Source: Myrica gale
Lineage: Eukaryota > Streptophyta > Magnoliopsida > Fagales > Myricaceae
DNA length: 64,000 nt
Direction: 5' to 3'
Assembly (NCBI GenBank): GCA_963930655.1
Contig: OZ005600.1
Span: 4,467,501-4,531,500 of the forward strand
The notes under the pieces are model-generated. The model was not told the origin of the DNA and ran no database searches. It saw only the letters and a list, made by a program, of their open reading frames with translations. Positions within the stretch are counted from its first letter, which is position 1. Every line of letters starts with the position of its first letter. Positions 1-11,679 of this stretch are shown here, one piece after another. Position numbers and translations under genes: made by a program.

Positions 1-355
1 TCTTTCACTTTAATAAAAATGTTACACGACATAATGTGACGATATCCTCTTACTATGATCTCAAAATTTTCTTGATAAATGATGAAATAAAATGAGAAAA
101 TGAAAAGCAGTAAAAACTGTGAGTTTTTGCTTAAAAACCGTTTCTGCTTTAAGCCATACCAAATTCTGCCTGCGGCAAAGCCATTTTCATCGTGTTGTGA
201 ACCGATGCGTTTCGGAAGTAGACTGAAAAAATCAGCCGCGAGTATTAAAAAAGAACCTAACCACCGCTGACCGCAGGTACACTCGTTGGATCGGATACCC
301 TCGGGCATTCTACACAGTTTAATCTCTCCTTTTCTGAGTCGTTCGTTCCTCTCTA
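1..355. other. Upstream region of the DRB gene
   Basis: No coding sequence is seen. The stretch leads into the start codon at 356 and must hold the promoter and 5' UTR of the dsRNA-binding protein gene. No clear TATA box could be placed. The last 50 bases are pyrimidine-rich, as in many plant leaders. Confidence 0.4.
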
Positions 356-3300
356 ATGGCTGCAACCCGACCCGTCGTAATGACTCAGCCGATGTCAAAT
401 ACTCTCTGTCTGCCTCAGTTTTCAGCTCCACCCGCTAGTCCGATTCCAGTTCCGCTTCATGCTCCGGCCGCTAGTCCGCTTCCGGCTCCGCTTCAGGCCC
501 CGGCTCCATCTGCAGCGCAGTCCACTTCTTCGGGTGAGTACTCCATAGAAGTGTTATTTTGTATTTTCCCCCTTATTTTAGAACCCAACCGTGGGGAATG
601 AAAGTTATGAGCTTTGATTAATTTTGTTTGCTCATTCTCTCTGCTAAACTTCTTGGAATATTGCTATCCTTTTGCTTCCGGACATCCCACATTTTCATGA
701 TACTTCCCAATGACCAAAGGTAACTCTGAGTCAGAGTGAAGAATGAGGGCGATATTGGTTTTTTTTTTTGTAGTAATCCTTGTTAACGACATTTCTTAGC
801 TTTATTTTTTTTCCTTGGCCTCGGTATAAATATTTGTTAAAAGTAGTTTAAACCGTTCTTTCTCTATTATTTTTTTCCCCAAAATTTAGGTTCTTTTTCA
901 AGTTTTATTTTTTGACTTTTTTTTCTTTCCTTTTTTGGGTTCTTGTGATTTCAGTGTCAGTTTCTTGATACGTGCTCAATATGGCTTGTAATTGTGCTAT
1001 TTAGGGCCTACTTGTAATGTAGTTCACTTGGTCAAACACCGGATTGATGGTTGATTCTATATAAAGCAATTCGTGTGCGTTTGGAACTCTCCTTTAAGAA
1101 ATCTTATGGTTCTGGAAAATTCCAAAATGGTTTCTCAGTGTTATTGTTAGTAATGGCTGATGCATTTGTTTGTGGCTGCCGCATCTTTGTGCTTGAATTT
1201 GTTGAATTGTATATAATAGGAGCAACATTTTGCTTTAATTAGTTACCTAACACTTGTTGAGAAGCGATCTTTAAATGTTGTCTCTCGTTTAGCCATTCCA
1301 GAACAGTTGATGCACAAGAACCTGTTACAAGAATATGCTCAAAGGTCAGCCATTCCGCTGCCCATATATCAGACTGTGAATGAAGGATCTCAACATTTAC
1401 CACAGTTTAGGTCAACTGTGTTGGTTGATGGTGCAAGTTATACTTCCCCTAACACTTTTTCGCATCGTAAAGCGGCTGAACAAGATGTGGCCAAAATTGC
1501 GTTGGAGAACATATTACAAAAGATAAGGGAGGAAGGATGTCCTCTCATTCTTCAGGTTTGTGGTGTTTGGTTGTAGATTTACTTAGTCGGTGCAACCCCA
1601 TTGCCTTTTTTTCTTTTTTTCTGTTTTCGACGGGTCGGTGTTCATACAGGATGTTTAGCATCTTAAAGTTTCCATATCAATACATACCAAAATAAAGCAG
1701 CTGATATAATGGTATCTAAATGGTGTCAGTAGTTTTTCTTTGGAGTGATATGTTTTTAATAATTGAAAGATTATGCAGTTAAGTATTCTGCATGTTATCT
1801 TTTCTTCCTTAGTAGAACCAGGATCTCAAAAGAGCTGTCAAGTTTTTCTTTTGCGATCAGGTTTTCATATCTAAATTTCATATGCCTCGGGAATTTGTCC
1901 CAGGTTGCAGGGACCTTGCATGACAACCATATAAATGAGGATCGATTCACATTTTTCTTGGATTAATTGTTTGCATTCTTTTGTGATGTTTTACGTGATT
2001 CAATTTCTGCTTTTTCCACTTCTCAGTTCCAATATAGATAGGCTAATCATCTTCTTCTTGTTTGCCCTCAAAATTTTGGGTGAGTCACTGCTGAATGCTT
2101 TTAACTTGAGTAGCAATCGCCTCCCGCTATTTTGTTTTGACTTCATATGGGACCTCACTTTTCAAATTTCAGTGTAGAATAAGACCTGCTCCTGAAGGGG
2201 GCAAAAAATATACACTCTCTCTTGATTCATCTGGGGAATGCTGGAAATGAGCCATCTAATTTCACCTTTTATGGTTTGATTGTTTTTGGATCCTTTTGAT
2301 GGCGATAGATGTATTTCTTGCCTTTCGCTAAGATCATATGGGCAATCTAATGCTCAAGAGAAGCTTTTCATTTTTTTTATACCAATGTTGAGGTGAACTT
2401 TGGAACAAAAATATGCTGGCTTTATCTTTTCTTAATGGATTAACTGTTGAATTTCATATATATTTGTTATCTTTTCATATATATTTGTTATCTTTTCTTA
2501 TACCCATTTTTATATATTTGAGCTATTGGTAACCTACAGTCCTCAATGTTGATTCGTTTATGTCGCAAGAAACAGTACTTGTTATATGAAAGGTACAGCG
2601 TTTTTGCATTTGACTTTGCTTCGTCATCTGAGATTATAGTTTTGCCACTCTAGAGTTAATGTTATTGCGGTCATTGATTTGTTTGGTAATATTCTTCGTG
2701 GGAAGCTGGCAAACGTGCTAGGAAAATATACGCTGGCAAGCTTGTTCTTGTTGTTAGAGACAAAGGTTTCTTCTATTCGAATTCCCTTTATAAAACAGTT
2801 TTTATCTATCGTTTCTCAAGTCACTGAAGTTTTTACGGCCTCATTTTTCTTTAAAAAATAAACCCTCTGGGACTCTATGTTCATTTTGAATTAGCAAAAC
2901 CAATGTCTATGAAGCATGGCAGGAGCTGGAAAACTATCTTTTGTCCTTATTTTTGTAAGGCATCTAACTATCAAAAATTACATTTACTCTGTAGATATGT
3001 AAAGGGAAGAAGTTACTGATGATAGATGCAGATATGAGGTGTAATGTAAAATTTCCCTATACATGCTATTTACGCTCAATTGTCTCAGAATTAGGCTACA
3101 GTTTTTTCTTGTTATTCCAAATATGGTACACTAGGTCTTCTATTATTGCTTCAACTATCGCCAACAACTTAGCAATTAATTTTTTGTAATTAACCTTTTT
3201 GTGGTTATTTTCCAGGATACGGTGTTTTGCAAATCTATCCTTAATGAATTCGCTGTTAAGATGAATCTGGAAATGCCTACTTATAGCACTATTCAGCCAG

Positions 3301-5564
3301 AAGGGTCGCTTCCAACTTTCATATCCTCTTTGGTTTTCAGTGGTGAAAGTTACACCGGTGAGGTTGGAAGAAACAAGAAAGAAGCTGAACAATTGGCAGC
3401 ACGTGCCGTTATTCTATCACTTTTGGGTATCCTATTTTGTTATGATTAACATGAAGTCCTTTCTCATCACTTTTTTCTCTCTTTTTGTTGTTATATCTAT
3501 TTATGCCATTCATGCTTCTATTTTCGTATGGCTGAGTAATTTGGAGATATATTACAGGCAAGTCTGGGTCAGGAACAATTCTTTCCGAGATAATTAAGTC
3601 TAAAGTCAGATTGTATGCTGCATTGCACAAAGTAAAGGACCCATGCTCTGTCCGTGATAACGCCGTACTTCAGGGAGTAAGCATAGGACAAATGAGTGTT
3701 GCACCCCAAGGAGTAAGCATAGGACAAATGAGTGTTGTACCCCAAGGAGTAAGCATGGGACAACATTCTGTCCATAATGATGTTGAACTGGCTGTTGCTG
3801 CCAGTAGTGCATCAAAAGTTGTGAATCCAGGGTCTTCCTCAGGAATGCCTCCACTACACCATGAATTTAGGCTACCAAAATCAGAACCATGCTCTGAACT
3901 AATCAATATAAAGCCAGAATCTGAAGCAATCAATCTTTCAATTGCGTTTGTGCCTCCTACGTTACCACAGCCTCTGGGTATAGGTCCAAACACAGGAAAA
4001 AGGCGCTGGAAGAATAAGAAAAAAGCTAATAAAAAAAGACGTCCAGACACACAGTAAGTGTTAGTTTCTCTCTGATATTTGCCATTTTTCTGTTGACTTG
4101 TGTGCTGTCTATTTCATTCTCTTGAACACCCCGCTTAGGTGCTCTGTACTTGTTCCATACTTGTGTAGTTCAGCGTTTGTTAGAACGTTCTGGTATTCAG
4201 CCTGAAGACTATTTTCATAATTTAAACGTTTTGGAGTGTGCTGTAATACAGCATGTAGTGTTTTACATTTTTAATCTGCTCCCTGGCTGTCTCTGCCTAT
4301 GATCTTTGAATCTTTCTCTTTTTTTTTTTTGTTGAGAAAGTAGGACCTCTTTATTCATATGAAAAAGTCAAAACAACTATAGGGGTTGAAACCCAGCATA
4401 CAACCATGACAATCAATCTAAATGCCCCGGAACAAAAGGATACTTTCCAGAATAAATTCTGAAGGCGGCCCAACGGGCAAGTTGGTGTACAACAGCATTT
4501 GCACCTCTATGAATAGATCTCATCTTCCAACTTAGTAGACCTTGGAGAAGTAACTGGATGTCACCCACTGTATCATATATCCTCCATTCAACTCTTCTAG
4601 GGAAAGAGTTAACAGCATCAACAACAATAGATGAGTCCCCTTCGATAATGATATCATTATAACCTCTACTCAAGGCCTCCAGGATACCAAATTTAACTGC
4701 TTCTGCCTCTGCCTCCACAGGTAACAACTTGGTCATTTTCAAAGTCGAAGCTCCCTTAAACACCCCTTCAGCATCTCTCAAAACCACAGCAGCAACCGTA
4801 AATGAATCCCTGATAGCTGCATCAACATTTTTTAATTGATCCTGAAGGTGGTGGACACCATAATTGGTTAATAGGAATTTGCTTCTTCCCTTTCCAAGCC
4901 TCCCAATGTTGCCACCAAACCCGTTTGACTTGATCTGCTAAAAGATGAGGATCTTTAAATGGTTTCCTATGAGCTGCAAGATTCTTATTAAATAAGATTA
5001 AATCAATGGCAATGGCTGCATAAAGTTAAAAACGATGCACCTCCTCAAAAGGCACATCAAGAATTCTCGGGTGGACAATGAAAGTAATCCATTCAAGCAA
5101 AGAAATATTTCCCAATGCCATAATATCCATAGGCCATGGTCCTACACGCCATATTACTTGAGAGAAGAAACATTCTAAAATCAGATGACGAGTAGTCTCC
5201 ATAGCCCCCTGACATAAAGGACAATATTCCTGATTCTGCACCTCCAATCCAATCTGTGAAGCAATTCTTTGGTTAGTGGGAAGAATATTGCAAGCCACTT
5301 TCCACAAAAGCTTCTCTTACTCTTTGTCCCTCTCTCTCTCTCTTAGTGGGACTATTCAACGCATTGTGACTACATTCCATGCCCATCCCATTCATATACA
5401 CACATAGATGCTGTTATAAATTGTGTTGAACTTATTTAATTCATGTATTCAATTTTATATTGCCTAATCAAGATTCCATCTGTCCTGAAATGAAATTTTG
5501 CAGGTTGCCAATTGCTACCTCCTTGCCTTTGAATCAAGCCCCACCTTGTTCGGTAGCCCAATAG
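356..5564 (+). CDS. Double-stranded RNA-binding protein, DRB/HYL1-like, five exons
   Basis: Exons inferred at 356-533, 1293-1555, 3216-3426, 3558-4053 and 5504-5564; all junctions are GT-AG and keep phase, giving 402 aa. Residues 1-60 are Pro/Ala-rich. Two dsRNA-binding motifs follow, about 66-137 (starts MHKNLLQEYAQ, ends with HRKAAEQ) and 148-217 (NKKEAEQLAARAV). The C-terminal half has three copies of a 12-residue repeat and a basic KKKANKKRR stretch that may be a nuclear signal. DRB proteins assist Dicer-like enzymes in miRNA or siRNA production; which class this belongs to is not settled. A TAA at 4055-4057 would end the protein at 383 aa, but it lies inside a consensus donor (ACA|GTAAGT). 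Splicing to 5504 adds a plausible tail ending APPCSVAQ. A LINE sits in that last intron. Confidence 0.88.
2455..2496. repeat. Two-copy 21-bp tandem repeat in DRB intron 2
   Basis: Two perfect copies of a 21-bp AT-rich unit lie head to tail in the long second intron (1556-3215). The rest of that intron shows no coding or transposon feature that I can name. Confidence 0.7.
3671..3772 (+). repeat. In-frame 36-bp minisatellite in DRB exon 4
   Basis: Three tandem units encode QGVSIGQMSVAP, QGVSIGQMSVVP and a partial QGVSMGQHSV. The 36-bp period keeps the frame, so copy number could vary without breaking the protein. The repeat lies between the dsRNA-binding motifs and the basic tail. Confidence 0.85.
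4319..5325 (-). mobile_element. 5'-truncated non-LTR retrotransposon (LINE, L1-like) fragment
   Basis: Read on the minus strand, the fragment gives a reverse-transcriptase zinc-binding region (5026-5325; WKVACNILPTNQRI, then the CPLC and H..LEC metal ligands) followed by an RNase H domain (about 4413-4850; DAAIRDSF with the first catalytic Asp, later IIIEGDSSIVVDAV). Stops and a frameshift break it near 4790-5030. A T-run at 4319-4330 is the poly(A) tail. Loss of everything 5' of the zinc-binding region is the usual result of incomplete LINE reverse transcription. It lies antisense inside the inferred last DRB intron. No convincing target-site duplication was found. Confidence 0.85.
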
Positions 5565-6171
5565 ACAAAGTACTCTGTTGTTGTCCATGTATCTAACTTT
5601 TGCTGCCACATCAGGTGGTTGCTTATTAGTCATCGAGCTAATTTTGCCATTAGATTTTGGTGACATGTCCTAATGAGAAAAAAAAGAGTAATGATCACAT
5701 GGAATTTACGTGTCAACATTAGATTTTGCCACTCATCAGGTGGTTGCTTCTTCCATGTTACGTTACGTTATTACATGTCAACATCAGAGCGATTCAGAAA
5801 AATACGGAATTCCAGCTCTGGTACCGTTACCCAACTCTACTACAGGGACTTGAACGATAATTAAGCTTTATTTTTAATATAAATACGTAAATTATTAAGC
5901 GTGTTAAACACTAAAAAATAATTTCTTGAAAATCTTTTTAAAAGAATAACCACACAATGAAAAGGAATTTTTTTACAAGCAAACAAACGACCCTTACTCT
6001 CATCCCAAAAAAAAAAAAGGATTTAGCTGCCTGAAAAACTATAGAAAACTAGCTTCAGCACATGGTAAATCTTTTACGGTTCACCAAAACAATTTTGTAA
6101 CATGGAAATCTTTTTTCTACTTTCTAGACGTTTGTAAGAGAGACGAAAATAATAGAATATAAAAATATATT
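5565..6171. other. DRB 3' UTR and intergenic DNA
   Basis: This stretch follows the inferred DRB stop at 5562-5564. A short repeat around catcaggtggttgctt occurs near 5608 and again near 5736. No open reading frame of note. Confidence 0.4.
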
Positions 6172-6179
6172 GGAATGAT

Positions 6180-6818
6180 TAGGGGTGAAAATCGACCCCT
6201 CAGCTTGGTTTTCAACCCCTACCGAAGGATTTAGTTATTGTATTTTCTAGACCGACGATCGAATCGCTGGTCTACAAAACCGACTGAACTGCCAGATTCG
6301 GTGATCGGTTCGATTCGATCAATTGGGCTTATAGAAAGAGAGGGAGATGTCAACGAGATGCAACAAACAGACAGAGGGAGACGACAGCAGTAGAGGGAGG
6401 CAACTTCGTGCAGTCGTGAGAAAGAGAGAGTTGGGGTGAGGCTGCTTGAGAGAGAAAGAGAGGGGGTGAGAGAGAGAGAGACATCGGCGTGGTAGGGGCG
6501 ACTACTAGCTAGGGTTTCAGAAAGGGGGTAGGGGACTAGGGGTGAAGACTGACGAGTGAAGGATGGGGGCATTAGGGGAAAAAACGTAAAGGGGGAGGGG
6601 TGACAATGTCATCTCACTTAGTATTATTCTAAAAAAAGCGAAATTACATTGATAACCGCGGTTCGGTGCGGTTCGGCCCATTGGGTACCTAGAACCGTTG
6701 GCCGAACCGACCTAGTTGATTCTGAAAAAAACAAGGCCGATAGCCGAACCGGACTGGTCCAAAATCGACTGGCCCAATCCGTTTCGAGTTGGTTTTGACC
6801 CACTTCTAGACACTCGTA
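6180..6818. mobile_element. Non-autonomous hAT element, 639 bp
   Basis: The flanking 8-bp direct repeats GGAATGAT at 6172-6179 and 6819-6826 match perfectly and fit a hAT target-site duplication. Ends begin TAGGGGTG and, inverted, TACGAGTG (6 of 8 match). The right part holds short repeats of the GGTTCGG / CGAACC type, common beneath plant hAT ends. The middle is GA-rich simple sequence (about 6330-6480). No transposase is encoded. Confidence 0.8.
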
Positions 6819-6826
6819 GGAATGAT

Positions 6827-7829
6827 GATTATTAAAGGGCGAGTAAATGTAGCGGTAGAAATGGGTCATCCAGCCATCTCGAACTGCCTTTAAAAAATCA
6901 GATCTTAGTGTTTTAATTTTTATTGTAATAATTAGATTTAACGGTCTAATCTTTTAGAAAAAATCGTTACCATGCGAAAAGTAAGAAATGAAATGGAACA
7001 AAAGATTCAGAAAATAAAGGTCCAATCCGAAAGATGCCTTTAGCCATAAATCCAAATAGCAAAGGATGAAGTTTGTATATCCAATCCGAAAGATGCCTTT
7101 AGCATATCCAAACACAATGCTCCATACCACTGGCCTCAATAGCAACAAGATTAAATTTGTATGTCGCCCACATTATTGGGCACAATGACAAATGGATCAT
7201 ATATGTATCCTGTTGACGCAGGGGATCCGAGTTAGACGACGTTGAGCTGTCAGATTACACATTGATGACGCTAAATTACCTGGAGCGAGCAGATCAGCGC
7301 AAGGATGACAAGAAATCGTGATCTAGCCTAATTGAGGTAGTTTTCCGTGCACGTGTCGGTTTTTTGGCCATAACTTTGACTACAAGTGTCCAATTCGCGC
7401 CCGTGACCCCAATTCGGAAAGCTCTTTTCGGCGCACACGTCATGGTCATCGAGCTATGCTCAAGCACTAAATCTGTTGTTTTCCCTTTAAAATCCCTATT
7501 TTTAGTTAATTTTTGCTATTTATGACAATCTTCCATTTATTAAGAAGTAATTATGAACCTGATTTGAGCCAGATTTTTGCCAGTCTTTTGATTTCTTTCC
7601 GTATTTATTTTTTTGTAAGACTTTTAGGGTTTTGCTATTTTTGGTAAAATCCTATTAAAGTTCAATTTTTAGCTATTTTAACCCGGCTTGAAGGTTGTTT
7701 TTTATCATTCCTGAATATTGAGAATTTTATTGAATCCCAGAGTTTCTCTGAGTTTTTTGAGTAGAATTCTCTATTTTCATTGCAAATGTCTATTGCACTA
7801 ACCTATAGAATAATCTCTATTCTAATCGG
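6827..7829. other. Intergenic DNA, possible LTR-type remnant
   Basis: A 23-bp direct repeat (tccaatccgaaagatgcctt and a few more bases) occurs at about 7021 and 7081. From about 7200 the text resembles retrotransposon LTR or leader sequence (for example ttttttggccataactttga), but no LTR pair, primer-binding site or coding sequence was found. The CACTA element is inserted at the right edge. Confidence 0.3.
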
Positions 7830-8632
7830 CGTCACTACAAGAAAATGTCAGTATAACGACGAAACTAATATACACGGAGAAAATTTCGTCGACAGAACCA
7901 GTACATTGTCAACGATAAAATAAAAAGCGTCGCCTAAAACTCCTTTTCAAACTAAAAACATGATGTAGGCTACTTACTGTTGCCACGTAAGCTTCACAAA
8001 ATTCAAACATATTAACAACGAGAGTCGGTATCACTACTGTCGCCATTAAAGGTCGCCAAAAGTGAATGGAGAATTATTAGCTACCACAATAAAATCTCGT
8101 CGACTTTAGAGTGAGATGCCGACCTCCATGGCGTCGTTGCTAAAATCAAAGGGTAAGACGAATAGTGGTTTGTCGTCGTTATACCTGTTTAACGCTAGCT
8201 GAAAAAGAACAAATGAATTTCAAAATATTGCATTAAGCTCATAAGCAAAAATGGGCGGGAAGGGCTGGCGCCCATCACTTTTTGGAAGTGCTATTTGCTC
8301 AAACGATCATTTCTCTCCTTCCTCTCGTTTTATCTCTTGGCAGTTCGCTACCTCTCTTAGTTTTTCTTTTCTCACCCGAACTTAGCCATTCTAACAACAT
8401 GAATGTATCCCTAGTCCCTGCCATCATCGTTCATACTCTCAACTACACTTGAAGTGCTAGAACTTGACGAAAATATCTCCCACAAATGCACACGAGTGTG
8501 ATTCACATTTCTTCAATTAATTTTTGAATCATGTGTTCTCCTATTTTACGATTTATCTTGATGTTTCGTGATTTATTTACAAAATCTAATTCCTGAATTT
8601 GCTTTTGATTTGTTCTCGGTGTTTTTATGTCT

Positions 8633-8830
8633 TGCCCTGTCGTAGGCCAAGGCGGCTTCTTCGGCGGTGTCGAAGGTGCCCAGCCAGAGACGGGTACAGT
8701 TCTTCGGGAGACGGATCTCTGCGACCCATTTTCCCCAATGTCGCTGCCTGACCCCTATGTAGAGCTTGGTAGGTTTCGGAGGGGACCCTGCATGCTTCAT
8801 TGGGATGGGTTTGGGACCGAGGAAACTGAG
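8633..8830 (-). pseudogene. Captured AP2/ERF domain fragment (RAP2.4-like, DREB A-6 type)
   Basis: Minus-strand translation gives about 66 residues: [20 protein letters not shown], then an AP2 domain from [19 protein letters not shown] to [10 protein letters not shown]. This follows the conserved pre-domain and AP2 domain of the A-6 ERF group. The copy stops abruptly at YDRA, before the final helix segment, and unrelated sequence follows; a stop lies just upstream. The usual YRGV is YIGV and PKNRTRLW is PKNCTRLW, so the DNA-binding face is altered. There is no full gene: the piece lies inside the CACTA element and is best read as captured host sequence without its original function. Confidence 0.85.
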
Positions 8831-8845
8831 GGTACTTTAATGTTT

Positions 8846-8958
8846 GAACAGCTAGCGGTAAGGAATTTACCTTTTCTTGTTGGTAGATGAATTCATATGA
8901 ACAGCTAGCGGTAAGGATACGTTCGCTGATATTCTAATTTGTTGGTAGATGAATTCAT
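8846..8958. repeat. Imperfect tandem duplication of about 55 bp inside the CACTA element
   Basis: Two copies begin gaacagctagcggtaagg at 8846 and 8899, and each ends ttggtagatgaattcat. The second copy has a different centre. It borders the captured ERF fragment and may mark the junction made when that fragment was acquired. Confidence 0.7.
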
Positions 8959-10328
8959 TTTCTCTTGAAAGTGTTGTTTAGTGTTTGTTGTGCTCTGTGA
9001 CAGGTGGTAGGGGATTGTGGGAAATTTCGATTTGATCTTTTGGGCATCCTATACCATCAGGTGATTCGGCATATGATTTATTAGTCTTTTGTGTCTTGGC
9101 ATTGTTGTTACTCTGGTCTAGCTTTCATGCTTTAGGTTTAGTATAGTTTCATATAGATTTAACTAATCTTTCTTAGTATAATTCACCTACTTCTGTGTGT
9201 GTGTGTGTTAGGAAGAGGAATTCTTAGTGATTTGGATTTTCAGTCGATTCTAAATCAACTGAAGCAATAGTTGTTCCATGGATCAGTGGAGAAAGTTTTT
9301 CAGAACTAAACCTTCTTTTTAAGGTATTTATTAAAATAAAATAACCTTTTTCTTAACCAATGGCAACTTTGAGTGAACTTCCTTCGACCCTCTTCTGCAA
9401 GCCCTTATAGTAATGACTGTGGTGCTTGCACAGTTAGTGTTCTTGTTGCATTATTGACTATGGAGAATGCCTCCTAACATTATTATTAATCATAAATCAT
9501 AGGTTAAATAGGTAGGAAAAGCTAGGTGGCATGCACCACAATATGGGAATTTCCATACACTATCTTACCAATCATTGTCTGTAACTCATGAGGCGTAGCC
9601 GGGTCCTAGACAGAGGCATGCACAATTATGCGTCTTATGCCTGATAATTATTGATTAGGCCCAGTGGTTAGCATGAGCCTGATGATTACATTGGGTTGAC
9701 TTGCAGTAGAAGAACCTAAAGGGGAAAAAAGAAAGTAGCAATTGTCGTTTCTAGATCTATTTAGTTAAATAGAATGCCAGTTCCAAAACCCCAGAATTTT
9801 ACCAAGTAGGAGGCCGGCCCAGGATCACGTTTCACTGCATCATCTTGGGTTTTCACCAATGCCATATTTTCTGGCCAAGGATTTGGGCAAGACAAGCGTG
9901 TGATCCCACGCTGAGTACTCTTAATGTTTGTCAAAATAACACACAAGTAGTCCTTTCATTTTGCCACGTTTAGTACTCTTAATGTTTTCTGATAGAATAA
10001 ATTCAAGTATTGCGTTTTCTTTCCTTGAATATTGTATCTGTATTTTGTTAATTTTTCCTCCCGTCTGCTTTCTTGAAACAAGCCCTGGACCCAAAATCAA
10101 GCTGCCATAAAACATTTGAATCAAGTACTAGCAGTTTGTCTTCTTATCAAAAGTTTGTTGCAAAGATATAGACGCACAGGTTAATATTCTGCATCATAAT
10201 GCTACGCTAAGTTTTTGGTTGATACTTCTTCTTTCTAAGTTCATTTCCTGATAAAACATCTTCAGCTTCAGCTACAGCTACAGTGAAAGTATAAAATATT
10301 GCAGAGTCTTTAACTTGGGGGAATTACC

Positions 10329-10613
10329 ATGACTACTGCTGATAAAGTTGGGCCTCCAGAAAGTCTTCAGGTTTGTACCTATCCATTGTTTCATTGGTAG
10401 AATCTAAATTAAATTGATGTCGTAATTTCTTTACAGGAAAATATTGAGCTGAGTATATTACTATTAAAGATAAATATATCTAATTTTTAATCAATCTGTA
10501 ATAAGCAGGGAAAGTGGACATCAATGGTAGTCTGTTTTATACTGGGGCTCGGTTACCTTGTTGCATGGAACAGTCTGCTGACAATTGGAGATTATTATTC
10601 TGTCAAATTCCCA
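10329..10613 (+). pseudogene. Captured equilibrative nucleoside transporter fragment (ENT exons 1-2)
   Basis: Exon 1 at 10329-10370 encodes MTTADKVGPPESLQ and ends CAG|GTTTGT. Exon 2 at 10509-10613 starts after GCAG and encodes GKWTSMVV, then FILGLGYLVAW and NSLLTIGDYYSVKFP, ending at CCA|GTAAGT. Together they give 49 residues in phase that match the N-terminus and first membrane helix of plant ENT proteins (consensus LGLGSLVAWN..LTIGDYY). The intron is kept, so the copy came from genomic DNA and not from mRNA. No later ENT exon was found. It lies inside the CACTA element. The start codon and both splice sites are intact, so a transcript could still be made. Confidence 0.85.
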
Positions 10614-11055
10614 GTAAGTTGCTCGTGGTAACTTTCAAGATCTTTTCTGAGGATAAACATGACTACGGAAAATGCTTTCCTTACATATTTTATCCAGTAG
10701 TAAGTTGCTCGTTGGAGTTGGTTGTTATTGAAACATAATGAATAAAGGAACTGTCTCTCTCACATATTCTCATTCACTTGGTGTGCATTTATACAATACA
10801 AAGTTTGTTGAGGGAATCCGTGATTCTCGACTTTTCCTTATTACAATTATAATCGTTTTAATACAATTGAATAATTTGGAATAGGTACAAAAAGAATATT
10901 CAGAGAACAATTCACAGAGAGCCAACAAAGCTTGTAATCATCTTGACTTGCTGGACATTTGGTGGAGCGCTGAAAGTTGTTGAGTTCATCTTGACTGCTC
11001 GTGAGTGAAACAAGTTGAAGAATTTCTGGTTTGGTGGCTGGTGCTCCAGACTTGT

Positions 11056-11183
11056 GATTTTTGAGTTGTTTGTGCAAGAATTGAATGTTTATGTAAGCAT
11101 TTGTGCTGCGGATTTCAGTGATTTTTGAGTTGTTTGTGCAAGAATTGAATGTTTATGTAAGCATTTGTGCTGCGGATTTCAGT
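11056..11183. repeat. Perfect 64-bp tandem duplication inside the CACTA element
   Basis: Two identical 64-bp copies (11056-11119 and 11120-11183) lie head to tail. Identity suggests a recent slip or unequal exchange. No coding function is apparent. Confidence 0.85.
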
Positions 11184-11679
11184 ACAGACATTTACTATGT
11201 ATATTATCGACCTGGGTATTCATAGACAAAAGATATAAAATTCTACAACTTTTTGGGAAGATTTTTCTTATGCAATACTTGTCTTAGCTACGCAGTAAGG
11301 TGTGGGGTAAAAGAAACCCAACCAAAAAATCATCAAAATAAGAAAAAACAGAATAGAAAACAGAGTATGTAGCCATCTGGTTTCCAAAAAATGAAACCCA
11401 TGAAGAAACAATTATTTAAGCTACAACGACGACATTTGTTCGTTGGTAAATCTCAAAGGCAACGAAGGAGCTGGTGGTCGACGATGCAAATCCATTGCTG
11501 ACGAGAGAATGATGGTCAAGGAAGGACACAATGCTTTTGCGACGGCTTGCTGAGGTCGACGTTGACAATTCATTGCCGACGGAGAAGAAGGGTGGTCAAG
11601 GAAGGGCTGTCTGGACGCGGCAATCTCGACCAGCGCTCGACGACCGAATCTCCGACGACCGAATCTCGTGGCTGAAGAC

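Noticed and set aside
3096-4050. Minus-strand open frames across the DRB exons
   Set aside because: They are shadows of the plus-strand dsRNA-binding exons and the 36-bp repeat.
7200-7829. Possible solo LTR next to the CACTA element
   Set aside because: The wording resembles an LTR leader, but no TG...CA ends, no target duplication and no second copy were found.
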